Shown in pieces: positions 1 through 7,253 of a stretch of DNA of 17,880 bases (positions are counted from its first letter, which is position 1; the number at the start of each line of letters is the position of its first letter). The notes beneath the pieces were generated by a model. It was not told the DNA's origin. It was given only the letters and a program-made list of their open reading frames with translations, and searched no databases. Source of the DNA: Chlamydia trachomatis (lineage in GTDB: Bacteria > Chlamydiota > Chlamydiia > Chlamydiales > JAAKFR01); contig CAMAUB010000007.1 in the NCBI GenBank assembly GCA_945861315.1, forward strand, positions 1 through 17,880, in the 5' to 3' direction. Made by a program: the position numbers and the translations under genes.

Positions 1-33
1 GGCCCAAATTCTCATTTTGAGCTTGGATGAGTA
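1..33 (-). repeat. 160-bp palindromic element, copy A (truncated by window edge)
   Basis: The first 33 bases match the outer end of one arm of the element seen complete at 6155-6314 and 13801-13960. They include the inverted-repeat terminus GAGCTTGGATGAGTA and the arm-specific GGCCCAAATT block. The rest of this copy lies left of the window. The arm is oriented as in copy C (13801-13960) and opposite to copy B. The kinase gene that ends at 12 runs into the element, which supplies its last residues (about THPSSK) and its TGA stop. Identity to the other copies is read directly; that the copy continues outside is inference. Confidence 0.85.
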
Positions 34-1025
34 TAGATGATCGAGCTGCCTGTATTTTCAAATTTGAATTTCACTTCCTGTAACCCTTTAAGTGCAGATC
101 GAATTTCCTTATGTCGACTCGGTGGAGCGATGATAGCAAAAAAGCCTCCACTACCTGCACCAAGCAGTTTTCCTCCATAAGCCCCTGCACGATAAGCTGC
201 ATCATAAACTTCATCAATACTTTTATTAGAAATTTTATCTGAAAGCTGTTTCTTTAAAAGCCAATTTTCATGAAGAAGCTGACCAAACTCTTTTGGCATT
301 GCCTCTAAAGAGGAATTCATTAAAATTTTTTCTGCTTCAAAGACTAAGTTGTACATTTTTTCTAAATGCACATCGTTGAGATGTTGCTTTGTCTTATCGA
401 TTTGCTCTTCAACAACTTCACTTGCGTAGCGCGTCATTCCTGTAAAAAAGACAAGTAATTGACTTTCAAGAAGCTCTTTCTTTTCTTTAGAAATAATAAC
501 AGGGCGAACCGTTGTTCCATAAGGCGAAAATTCAATAATATTAAATCCACCAAAAGCAGCGTGAAATTGATCTTGTGAACCAACATTTTCTCGAATCAAA
601 TCTTGCTCAATATGACATGATTGACAGGCGAGCTCTTGTTTTGAAATTTGTTTCCCTTCCAAAGCATAAAGAGCATTCAAAAAACCAACTGTAAATGAGG
701 AAGAAGAACCAAGCCCTGTACGCGCAGGTAAATCAGAAAAGATGTGAATGTCTAGGTTATTTTTTTTCCCAAGGTAGCGCAATGTTTCACGAATACTTGG
801 ATGTTGAATTTCATCAATAGCTCGTACAAGCTCTGTTTTTGAGTAGGCAATACGAATCGAGTGATCAAAAAATGAGCTCTCAAATGTTTTTACGCTAATA
901 TAGACGTGCTGATCAATCGTAGTCCCAAGTACTGCTCCCTTTTGATTCACATAATAGGAGGGATAATCAGTCCCACCTCCAAAAAAAGAAATTCGTACAG
1001 GAGTACGAGAGATAACCAAAAGCAT
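12..1025 (-). CDS. GHMP-family sugar kinase (heptose-7-phosphate kinase HddA-like)
   Basis: This is a 337-residue ATP-dependent small-molecule kinase of the GHMP superfamily, cytoplasmic. It opens with ISRTPVRISFFGGGTDYPSY, typical of D-glycero-D-manno-heptose 7-phosphate kinases and L-fucose-kinase-like enzymes. The phosphate-binding motif PARTGLGSSSS lies near residue 100, and the C-terminal glycine-rich motif GGKLLGAGSGGFFA near 290. The likely role is making an activated sugar 1-phosphate for a GDP-sugar. The ATG at 1025 is preferred because it puts the family N-terminus at the start; a TTG at 1040 would add five residues. The natural end seems to be near GSSIIY, and the last residues and stop come from the palindromic element. 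It is transcribed divergently from the ABC transporter, 47 bp away. Substrate is inferred; the nucleotidyltransferase partner is not visible. Confidence 0.85.
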   Translation of the reverse strand: MLLVISRTPVRISFFGGGTDYPSYYVNQKGAVLGTTIDQHVYISVKTFESSFFDHSIRIAYSKTELVRAIDEIQHPSIRETLRYLGKKNNLDIHIFSDLPARTGLGSSSSFTVGFLNALYALEGKQISKQELACQSCHIEQDLIRENVGSQDQFHAAFGGFNIIEFSPYGTTVRPVIISKEKKELLESQLLVFFTGMTRYASEVVEEQIDKTKQHLNDVHLEKMYNLVFEAEKILMNSSLEAMPKEFGQLLHENWLLKKQLSDKISNKSIDEVYDAAYRAGAYGGKLLGAGSGGFFAIIAPPSRHKEIRSALKGLQEVKFKFENTGSSIIYTHPSSK

Positions 1026-1072
1026 AAAAGCATCTTGCAAAAAAGAAAGATAAACAGCAATAGTTCCTCAAC

Positions 1073-2884
1073 ATGGGTGGATTTGGAACCATACGAGAAT
1101 TCTTCTCTCTCCTCCGCAAATATTGTAACATCAAAAAGTACAGCTATTTTTGGGGAGCATGTTTATTAATGCTTGTAGGGAATTCAATGGAAGGTTTTTC
1201 CTATTTATTTATTATCTCTGGCTTTGCCTCCATTAATTCAGAATTGAGCAGACAAATTATTCCATTTAAAATCAGCATATTTAGTCATGGTTTCCTTACA
1301 AATATTATTTTAGGTATTAGTACACAAGTTTTAAGAAACGTTCTTTGTTATAAAGGGGCGGCCCTTCTGATCTTTTTTGCAAAGCAGAGCATTGATCACT
1401 TGCAAGATGTTGTTTGGAAGAAGATTTTTTCTATGCCTTTTAGCACGCTCAACCAATCTAAAGTTGGAGATCTGCTTGATATTTCAAATGCTCCCTATAA
1501 TTTTGCTTCATTGTTCTATCAATACTTTATCAAATTTTTTACAGACTTTTTGCTATTTTTAGTCTCAATCTCTTGTCTTTTTTATATTTCTTCTAAAATC
1601 ACTATTATTTTGCTATTGATCTACCTCGTTTACCAAGCTCTGCATAAAGTTATCTTTCGTGACTTATCCAAGTACTCCTCAGAGTTAATTAAAGTTTGCA
1701 AAAGATACAGCAGTCTAGGAGTTCAATACCTAAATGGAATTCGCTTAATTTTCTTATATAATTTTTCTAAAGCAGCCCTTGCAAATTTGTATGAACAGAA
1801 CATAAAAAGAACTGAAATTTATATAAAAATTCATAATATGAAAGAGTTTTCCAAAAACTTAAGTGAATCCATCAATGTTATTTTACTAGGGATATTTATT
1901 GTTTTATCTTATTTTTTAATCGGAAATCAGCAAAATTCAGTGCCGCTAATTTTAGGATATATTGGAATTATATACAGACTTCTAGGAAGAGTTGCAGGCA
2001 CTTGCCAAAGCTTGTTAGAAATTCAATCTCTATCTGGTTATATTCATCAAATGAAATCCTTTCTAAGTATTCCAATCTCCGAATCCGAAAATAAACATAT
2101 AATAGCTAGTGTTCCGGAATTTATCAAATTATCTAATCTCTCATTTAACTATAAAAATTCTAAAGACTCCGTTCTTTCTAATATAAATTTGAGTATCCCA
2201 CGAGGATCAACAGTTGGCCTTGTTGGTGAATCTGGAACAGGCAAATCAACCCTTATTGATCTAATATCAGGTTTATATCCTCTGAATTCTGGAGCTATTC
2301 AGCTCGATGAATTTCGACTTGATCAAATTGATTTAAATTCATGGCGCCAAAACATTGGAGTGGTTAGTCAAGACTCAATGATCTTCAATAACACTATTGA
2401 GGCAAATATTCTTATAGGGAAACCTACTGCAACTCAAGAAGAAGTTAGAAAAGTTGTACAACAAGCTCACATTGACCAGTTTATCTACTCACTTCCTCAG
2501 GGACTACAAACGATTGTTGGTGAGCGCGGGCATCGATTATCTGGGGGGCAAAAACAGCGCATAGCTCTTGCTCGCGCTCTAATTAGAGATCCTGGGATTC
2601 TAATTCTTGATGAAGCTACAAGCCATTTGGACTCACTTTCAGAATCGTATATTCAAGAAGCTTTAACTCAATTCGGAAAGAAGAAAACAATTATTCTTAT
2701 TGCCCACCGACTCTCTACGTTGATGCATGCAGATCAAATTTATGTTCTTGACAAAGGTCAAATCAAAGAAAACGGAACACATGATGAGTTGCTCACACAA
2801 AATGGAAAATATGCTCAACTCTGGGACCTACAATTTTCAAGTGAACAGAAAAAACTTTCTCCAGAATATATTCATTTTTCATAA
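1073..2884 (+). CDS. ABC transporter, fused membrane and ATPase domains (glycolipid/oligosaccharide flippase-like)
   Basis: A 603-residue half-transporter of the MsbA/PglK type, expected to work as a homodimer in the inner membrane. Residues 1-330 form the membrane domain, with clear hydrophobic segments near 25-50, 75-100, 150-190 and 265-305. The ATPase domain follows from about 350: Walker A GESGTGKST at 385, Q-loop Q433, signature LSGGQ at 489, Walker B ILILDE at 509-514 and H-loop His545. All catalytic elements look intact. Lying among sugar-nucleotide and transferase genes, it probably flips a lipid-linked glycan intermediate, or lipid A-core, across the membrane. The ATG at 1073 gives a family-length protein. 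Its 3' end overlaps the convergent FkbM gene by 6 bp with no terminator between them. The exact substrate cannot be read from sequence. Confidence 0.9.
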   Translation: MGGFGTIREFFSLLRKYCNIKKYSYFWGACLLMLVGNSMEGFSYLFIISGFASINSELSRQIIPFKISIFSHGFLTNIILGISTQVLRNVLCYKGAALLIFFAKQSIDHLQDVVWKKIFSMPFSTLNQSKVGDLLDISNAPYNFASLFYQYFIKFFTDFLLFLVSISCLFYISSKITIILLLIYLVYQALHKVIFRDLSKYSSELIKVCKRYSSLGVQYLNGIRLIFLYNFSKAALANLYEQNIKRTEIYIKIHNMKEFSKNLSESINVILLGIFIVLSYFLIGNQQNSVPLILGYIGIIYRLLGRVAGTCQSLLEIQSLSGYIHQMKSFLSIPISESENKHIIASVPEFIKLSNLSFNYKNSKDSVLSNINLSIPRGSTVGLVGESGTGKSTLIDLISGLYPLNSGAIQLDEFRLDQIDLNSWRQNIGVVSQDSMIFNNTIEANILIGKPTATQEEVRKVVQQAHIDQFIYSLPQGLQTIVGERGHRLSGGQKQRIALARALIRDPGILILDEATSHLDSLSESYIQEALTQFGKKKTIILIAHRLSTLMHADQIYVLDKGQIKENGTHDELLTQNGKYAQLWDLQFSSEQKKLSPEYIHFS

Positions 2885-3727
2885 TTCTTTACTAAAGTGA
2901 ATAACATAAACACCCGGGGCAACATAAAACTGTTTTAATTTGACAAATCCACACTTGCAAAATTTATGAATTATATTTTTATATATCTCCATATCATGTG
3001 TTTCAATTATCCAATAATTTACTTTTTGTAATGTTTTGTTGTCTGCATCTAGAAGATATTTTTCTCCACCCTCACAATCGACTTTTGCAATATCAATCTG
3101 ATTTTTCGCTAAAATGGTCTCTATTTTGATTCCCTGACAAATCATCTTATGCGTACCTTTTTCTACACCAAAGTTGCTACTTCCCTCCGGTGAGCATGAA
3201 AAAAGATACTCTTCTTTATCACTATGGCTAAGTGCTTTTTGATGAATCTCAACACTATCATCGTGATCTTTTAAATTGATCGATAAAGCCTGGATATTTT
3301 TCCCTACTGGCTCAAAAATAATGACTTTTTTTGCTCCCTCTTCGATGAAAAATCGTGCTGTGTCTCCAATAAAGCCGCCAATATCTAAAACAATCCTATT
3401 TTCATAACTGGCTGAATACATTTTATGAATCTCACCATTTACATATTCTGATAATCCATAAATTTGTTCGTAATTGGCCACCCACAATCTATTTTGAAGT
3501 TTCCAAAAAAAAAAGCCCTCTTGTCCAGGAAGACGACTAAGTCTAAATGGAAGGATATTCAAAAATTGCGCCGTGAGCGCTTCTCTATGAGTTCCGTCTT
3601 TAAATGTAATTGGAACAAAATGATTTCCGAGTAATTTTTGCTTTAAATAAAAAATGCTATTTTTAAAACTTACATATTTAAATAGTCTTAAAAACGCTAT
3701 ATATTTATTTTTTGAAAAAGCGCGCAC
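2879..3727 (-). CDS. FkbM-family SAM-dependent methyltransferase
   Basis: A 282-residue protein. The SAM-binding Rossmann core starts at about residue 112 with VLDIGGFIGDTARFF (motif I), followed by IIFEP (acidic end of beta 2) and IAKVDCEGGEKYLL, a hallmark of FkbM proteins. Family members O-methylate sugars or polyketides; here it probably methylates a glycan residue. The roughly 100-residue N-terminal extension is longer than the domain and unassigned. The start is GTG at 3727, 9 bp downstream of the glycosyltransferase stop, so the two are probably co-transcribed; no nearby ATG fits. A run of ten A (T10 in the coding strand, 3505-3514) lies in an EGFFFWKL segment and could be a slippage site. 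The 3' end overlaps the convergent ABC transporter gene by 6 bp. Confidence 0.82.
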   Translation of the reverse strand: MRAFSKNKYIAFLRLFKYVSFKNSIFYLKQKLLGNHFVPITFKDGTHREALTAQFLNILPFRLSRLPGQEGFFFWKLQNRLWVANYEQIYGLSEYVNGEIHKMYSASYENRIVLDIGGFIGDTARFFIEEGAKKVIIFEPVGKNIQALSINLKDHDDSVEIHQKALSHSDKEEYLFSCSPEGSSNFGVEKGTHKMICQGIKIETILAKNQIDIAKVDCEGGEKYLLDADNKTLQKVNYWIIETHDMEIYKNIIHKFCKCGFVKLKQFYVAPGVYVIHFSKEL

Positions 3728-3736
3728 TATTTATTA

Positions 3737-4834
3737 TTATCCCACTGAATAGATTACATCAAGCGTTTGTCTAGCCGTTGCTACCCAAGAAAAATCTTTT
3801 GCTCGACTCAACCCACGAATTTTCAATTGATTGACCAGCGGCATATCCTCTATAACCCTTTTCATGGCTGCATAGATATCTTCGCATTGATAGGGGTCCA
3901 CAAGAAGAGCCGCTCCACCGGCGACTTCTGGCATAGCTGATGTATTTGAAGTAATAACAGGGCAATTACAAGCCATTGCTTCAATAATAGGCAAACCAAA
4001 GCCCTCATCAAAGGAAGGAAAGACAAGAGCTTTTGCTCCACTGAGTAAACTAGCTAATTCTTTAACAGGGACAGAAATAAGAAATTTTACATTTAGATTG
4101 TATTGATCAACATACTTCTGCATTTTTTGATAGGATGGCCCCATACCTCCTGCTATAATCAATTGGTGGGGAAAACCAGCTTCCTGGATCATCTTAAATG
4201 ATTCTAAAAGACCCATCAAATTTTTACGATCCCAAAAACCACTGCTAATATTGATGAAATAAGGTTGCGTTACCCCATGCTTTTGCTTTACTTCGAGAAT
4301 CTCCTCATCACTTCTTGGAAAAAAACAACCTGCGTCATATGCTAAATGTATCACCTCAATCTTCTTGGGAGAAATATTACAAAATTCTATCAAATCTTGC
4401 TTGCAGCTTTCCGAAATAGCACATAATTTTGTTGCCTTTTTAAAATCCCTAAGTCTTGCAAGCTCATAGTGTATTTTTGCAGAAAATTTAATTTGTCCTC
4501 TAAATTGTTTATACATTTTTAACAAAAAAATATCATAAACGGTTATCACTGTAGGTTTATTAATAAATATTGGCACTGACTCCTTTGGCATAAAAGCGAC
4601 GTCACACCGATTCTTGTTAAATAGTCTAGAAAAACCAATACGGGAAAATGAGCCCCACTTTCTTCCAATTTCTTGCTTTAAGTGACTTTCTAGATGCACA
4701 ACATCCTGAGCAAAAAGCAAAAATTCATTTTTACAATCTAGTTGGCAGAACATAGGGAGAATATTTTTTAAATATGTATTTACGCCACAGGGAGTAGTAC
4801 TTGTTAATCCATCTGCATTAATTCCAATTCTCAT
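3737..4834 (-). CDS. Glycosyltransferase, GT4 family
   Basis: A 365-residue GT-B-fold retaining glycosyltransferase. Near the N-terminus GVNTYLKNILP matches the acceptor-side glycine loop. SSGFWDRKNL (about residue 205) resembles the phosphate-contacting loop before the donor domain, and EGFGLPIIEAMACNCPVI carries the E-x7-E signature that binds the donor nucleotide-sugar. It would transfer a sugar to a growing lipid-linked glycan on the cytoplasmic face of the inner membrane. The frame is open upstream to 4870, but the ATG at 4834 is preferred: it starts with MRIGINADG, as usual for GT4 proteins, and has a perfect AGGAGG ribosome-binding site just upstream. It is first in a two-gene unit with the FkbM methyltransferase. 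Donor and acceptor are unknown. Confidence 0.88.
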   Translation of the reverse strand: MRIGINADGLTSTTPCGVNTYLKNILPMFCQLDCKNEFLLFAQDVVHLESHLKQEIGRKWGSFSRIGFSRLFNKNRCDVAFMPKESVPIFINKPTVITVYDIFLLKMYKQFRGQIKFSAKIHYELARLRDFKKATKLCAISESCKQDLIEFCNISPKKIEVIHLAYDAGCFFPRSDEEILEVKQKHGVTQPYFINISSGFWDRKNLMGLLESFKMIQEAGFPHQLIIAGGMGPSYQKMQKYVDQYNLNVKFLISVPVKELASLLSGAKALVFPSFDEGFGLPIIEAMACNCPVITSNTSAMPEVAGGAALLVDPYQCEDIYAAMKRVIEDMPLVNQLKIRGLSRAKDFSWVATARQTLDVIYSVG

Positions 4835-4837
4835 ACT

Positions 4838-4843
4838 CCTCCT
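4838..4843 (-). promoter_or_regulatory. Strong Shine-Dalgarno sequence for the GT4 gene
   Basis: The minus strand reads AGGAGG at 4843-4838, three bases before the ATG at 4834-4832, or six counting from the GGAG core. It is the strongest ribosome-binding site in the window, where most starts have weak or no such sequence. It decides the start over the longer open frame beginning at 4870. Confidence 0.75.
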
Positions 4844-4959
4844 ACCCAAAGCTAAATGAACCGTCGTCACTATATAAAGAATTAGAAATTAATATCTAGT
4901 CTTGCGTATATATACCCAAACAACTTGAAGAAAACCTCAAAACTGGATAGCGTATTGGC

Positions 4960-6171
4960 ATGAAACAAGAGTGTCGCGTCTGTGGTAGTACAAACCTCTC
5001 CTCTGCCATTGATCTCAATGAGCAACCCTGGGGAAATCATTTTCTTAAAGAGAATGAAGTTGGCAAAGAACCTTTTTACCCTCTTCATGTCCTTTATTGC
5101 CATAATTGTTCAACAGCTCAACTCAATCATACTGTGAAAAAAGAGGTGATGTTCTCTGATCACACCTATTTATCTGGTGTCACACGTTCTTTGTCAGATC
5201 ATTTTTGGCAAATAGCCAAAGATGTCGATGAACGTTTTCTTAAAAATCAAAAACTTAAATCTGTTCTAGATATTGGCTCCAATGATGGGACGCAATTATC
5301 TCATTTTCAAAGACTTGGATATGATGTTCTTGGTGTTGAGTCATCAAGGAGGATTGCAGAAATTGCTAATCAAAATAGTGTGAAAACTCTTCATGCATTT
5401 TTCAATCTCGATTTAGCGAAAATCATTCCACTACGTTTTGATGTGATAAATGCAGCTGGTGTCTTTTTCCATCTAGAAGAACTTCACTCTGTTTGTAGCG
5501 CGATCAAGCTTCTTCTTAAAAAAGAGGGAGTTTTCGTTGTTCAGTTTCTCTATATGAAGTCAATTATGGAGAATTGTGCTTTTGATCAAATCTACCATGA
5601 ACACCTTCTCTACTACACCTTGAAAACTCTTGAGACATTGCTCAATCAGCACAATCTTTTTTTATTTGATGCGAATCTTACCTCAATTCATGGGGGCTCA
5701 ATGATTGCCTATGTTGGACATCGGGGGGTGCGTGAGAAATCAGATCGTTTGATTAAATTGCAGCTGGAAGAGGATTCTTCTGGATGCAATAGCTATGAAG
5801 CATATCTTGACTTGGCAAAACGAGCCGAGATACTCAAACAAAAAAATCTTGCCTATTTGGATTTGAAAAAATCTGAAGGAAAAACGATTTATGGAATGGG
5901 AGCTCCTGTCAAAGGGAATACGCTTCTTAACTATTTTGGAATTGGGAAAAACTATCTTGATTGCTTAGTAGAAAAAAATAGCTTGCGAAAGGGACTCTAT
6001 AGTCCAGGACAACATCTTCCAATTAGGATGGAAGATGAACTTAAGGCTCCTCCTGATGTTTATTATGTTTTGGCGTGGAACTTTAAAAAAGAAATTTTAA
6101 AAAACAACCAACATTTGATCGAGCAGGGTGTTGAGTTCTACTTTCCTATAGATATACTCATCCTAGCTTAA
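4960..6171 (+). CDS. Branched-sugar C-methyltransferase (TcaB9/TylC3-like, three domains)
   Basis: A 403-residue SAM-dependent NDP-sugar C-methyltransferase. The N-terminal zinc-binding domain has CRVCG at residue 5 and YCHNC near 47. The central SAM domain has VLDIGSNDGTQLSHF near 105 and the family active-site motif IYHEHLLYY near 210, where Tyr, Glu and His act in C-methylation of NDP-4-keto sugars. The C-terminal domain carries YGMGAPVKGNTLLNYFGI near 312. It would place a methyl branch, typically on C3, of a 4-keto deoxy sugar, upstream of the ketoreductase encoded next. The ATG at 4960 matches the family N-terminus. The last codons (LILA) and the TAA stop lie inside palindromic element copy B, so the original C-terminus was probably altered slightly. 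Family assignment is firm; the sugar is inferred. Confidence 0.87.
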   Translation: MKQECRVCGSTNLSSAIDLNEQPWGNHFLKENEVGKEPFYPLHVLYCHNCSTAQLNHTVKKEVMFSDHTYLSGVTRSLSDHFWQIAKDVDERFLKNQKLKSVLDIGSNDGTQLSHFQRLGYDVLGVESSRRIAEIANQNSVKTLHAFFNLDLAKIIPLRFDVINAAGVFFHLEELHSVCSAIKLLLKKEGVFVVQFLYMKSIMENCAFDQIYHEHLLYYTLKTLETLLNQHNLFLFDANLTSIHGGSMIAYVGHRGVREKSDRLIKLQLEEDSSGCNSYEAYLDLAKRAEILKQKNLAYLDLKKSEGKTIYGMGAPVKGNTLLNYFGIGKNYLDCLVEKNSLRKGLYSPGQHLPIRMEDELKAPPDVYYVLAWNFKKEILKNNQHLIEQGVEFYFPIDILILA

Positions 6172-6314
6172 AATGAGAAATTTGGGCCGCGTCAAAGCCT
6201 CGGGATTGATCGATCGTAATCAACCCCATATTTCTAATATTGGGTCGATTACGATCGATCAAGCGCGAGAGCTTTCACGCTGGCCGAAATTCTCATTTTG
6301 AGCTAGGATGAGTA
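6155..6314 (+). repeat. 160-bp palindromic element, copy B (complete, intergenic)
   Basis: A complete copy bounded by TA. Termini are TACTCATCCTAGCTTAAAA on the left and, inverted, TACTCATCCTAGCTCAAAA on the right. Inside are two imperfect arms (one with AAATTTGGGCC and GCCTCGGGA, the other with GAATTTCGGCC and GCTCTCGCG) and a near-perfect apical stem built on TTGATCGATCGTAATC. It covers the 3' end of the C-methyltransferase gene, giving it its stop codon, and ends three bases before the ATG of the next gene. Compared with copy C, the frame that is open throughout C has stops near both ends here, while the core stays open. The 23-bp apex (6225-6247) is inverted relative to the arms. It is too short for a transposase. 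Confidence 0.92.
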
Positions 6315-6317
6315 TCT

Positions 6318-7253
6318 ATGAAAATACTCGTTACTGGCGCTTCCGGTTTTCTTGGTCGATTTCTGTGCAAAAAACTGTGCGAGCGTGGGGATGATGTGAC
6401 TGAGGTAAGCACAAAAAATTGTGACCTTACCAAGAGCGCCTCTCTTTGTCAGTTTACAGAACATTTTGATGAAATTTACCATCTAGCTTCATGGACTCAA
6501 GCAGGAGATTTTTGTCTTTATCATCCAGGTGAACAGTGGATCATCAATCAACAAATTAATACAAATGTTTTGCAGTGGTGGCAACAAGAGCACCCCCTTG
6601 CAAAACTTATTGCAATTGGAACAAGCTGCAGTTATGCACCAGATTTTCCCTGCAAAGAGGAAAACTATCTGCAAGGAGAGCCAATTGATAGCCTATTTAC
6701 TTATGGCATGACAAAAAGGATGCTCTTAGTTGGCTTGCGTGCCTTACAAAAACAGTATGGAATGCGCTATCTCTACCTCATCCCATCAACTCTTTATGGT
6801 CCAGGCTATCATACCGATGGAAGGCAATTGCATTTTATCTTTGATCTAATTCGAAAAATCATGCGTGGTAAATTTGAGAATGAACCCGTTATTTTATGGG
6901 GAGATGGTCATCAAAGGCGAGAGCTGGTTCATGTGTTTGATTTTGTAAATGTCATGATCAATACCTCTGCTGAAAATGAGATTTTCAATGTTGGTGCAGG
7001 GGCTGATTACTCGATTCGTGGTTTTGCACAAATTATCTGTGACTCTCTTGATTATCCATTTAAGAAAATCCAATTTGATACGAGCAAATATGTGGGAGCC
7101 TTGTCTAAAGTTCTTCATACTGAAAAACTTGGACCGTTTAAGCAGATTCCACTTCAAGAGGGTCTTGAGCAGACAATTGAATGGTTTTTACAAAATAGGC
7201 AAATGCTAGAGCCACGTGAACCCAAACATAGGTTCGCAAAAGCCCTTGGTTAA
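6318..7253 (+). CDS. NAD(P)-dependent epimerase/reductase, GDP-L-fucose synthase-like SDR
   Basis: A 311-residue extended short-chain dehydrogenase. The dinucleotide-binding GASGFLG is at residue 7, the catalytic serine region is TSCSYAPD, and the Tyr-x3-Lys pair is YGMTK. PSTLYGPGYH and the Arg-rich substrate loop near GDGHQRRELVH resemble GDP-fucose synthase (WcaG-type) enzymes, which epimerise and/or reduce 4-keto-6-deoxy sugars. Placed after the C-methyltransferase, it probably finishes the branched sugar by 4-keto reduction. The ATG at 6318 lies three bases after the end of palindromic copy B, so expression must be driven through or from that element. The last 38 codons, including the conserved IPLQEGLEQTIEWF, overlap the convergent polymerase gene by 116 bp. 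Exact substrate is inferred. Confidence 0.85.
   Translation: MKILVTGASGFLGRFLCKKLCERGDDVTEVSTKNCDLTKSASLCQFTEHFDEIYHLASWTQAGDFCLYHPGEQWIINQQINTNVLQWWQQEHPLAKLIAIGTSCSYAPDFPCKEENYLQGEPIDSLFTYGMTKRMLLVGLRALQKQYGMRYLYLIPSTLYGPGYHTDGRQLHFIFDLIRKIMRGKFENEPVILWGDGHQRRELVHVFDFVNVMINTSAENEIFNVGAGADYSIRGFAQIICDSLDYPFKKIQFDTSKYVGALSKVLHTEKLGPFKQIPLQEGLEQTIEWFLQNRQMLEPREPKHRFAKALG

Noticed and set aside
4835..4959. Divergent promoters in the GT4 / C-methyltransferase spacer
   Set aside because: TATATA-like stretches occur on both strands, but no -35 hexamer at 16-18 bp could be paired with them convincingly.
6155..6314. Copy B as a small stand-alone protein gene
   Set aside because: A short open core exists in the same frame as the nnr insert, but stops interrupt both ends, there is no ribosome-binding site, and the conservation is at the DNA/palindrome level.
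6155..6314. Copies as insertion sequences or simple intrinsic terminators
   Set aside because: 160 bp is too short for a transposase, no transposase is present in the window, and no T-run follows the stem. A non-autonomous, MITE-like palindrome is the better description.
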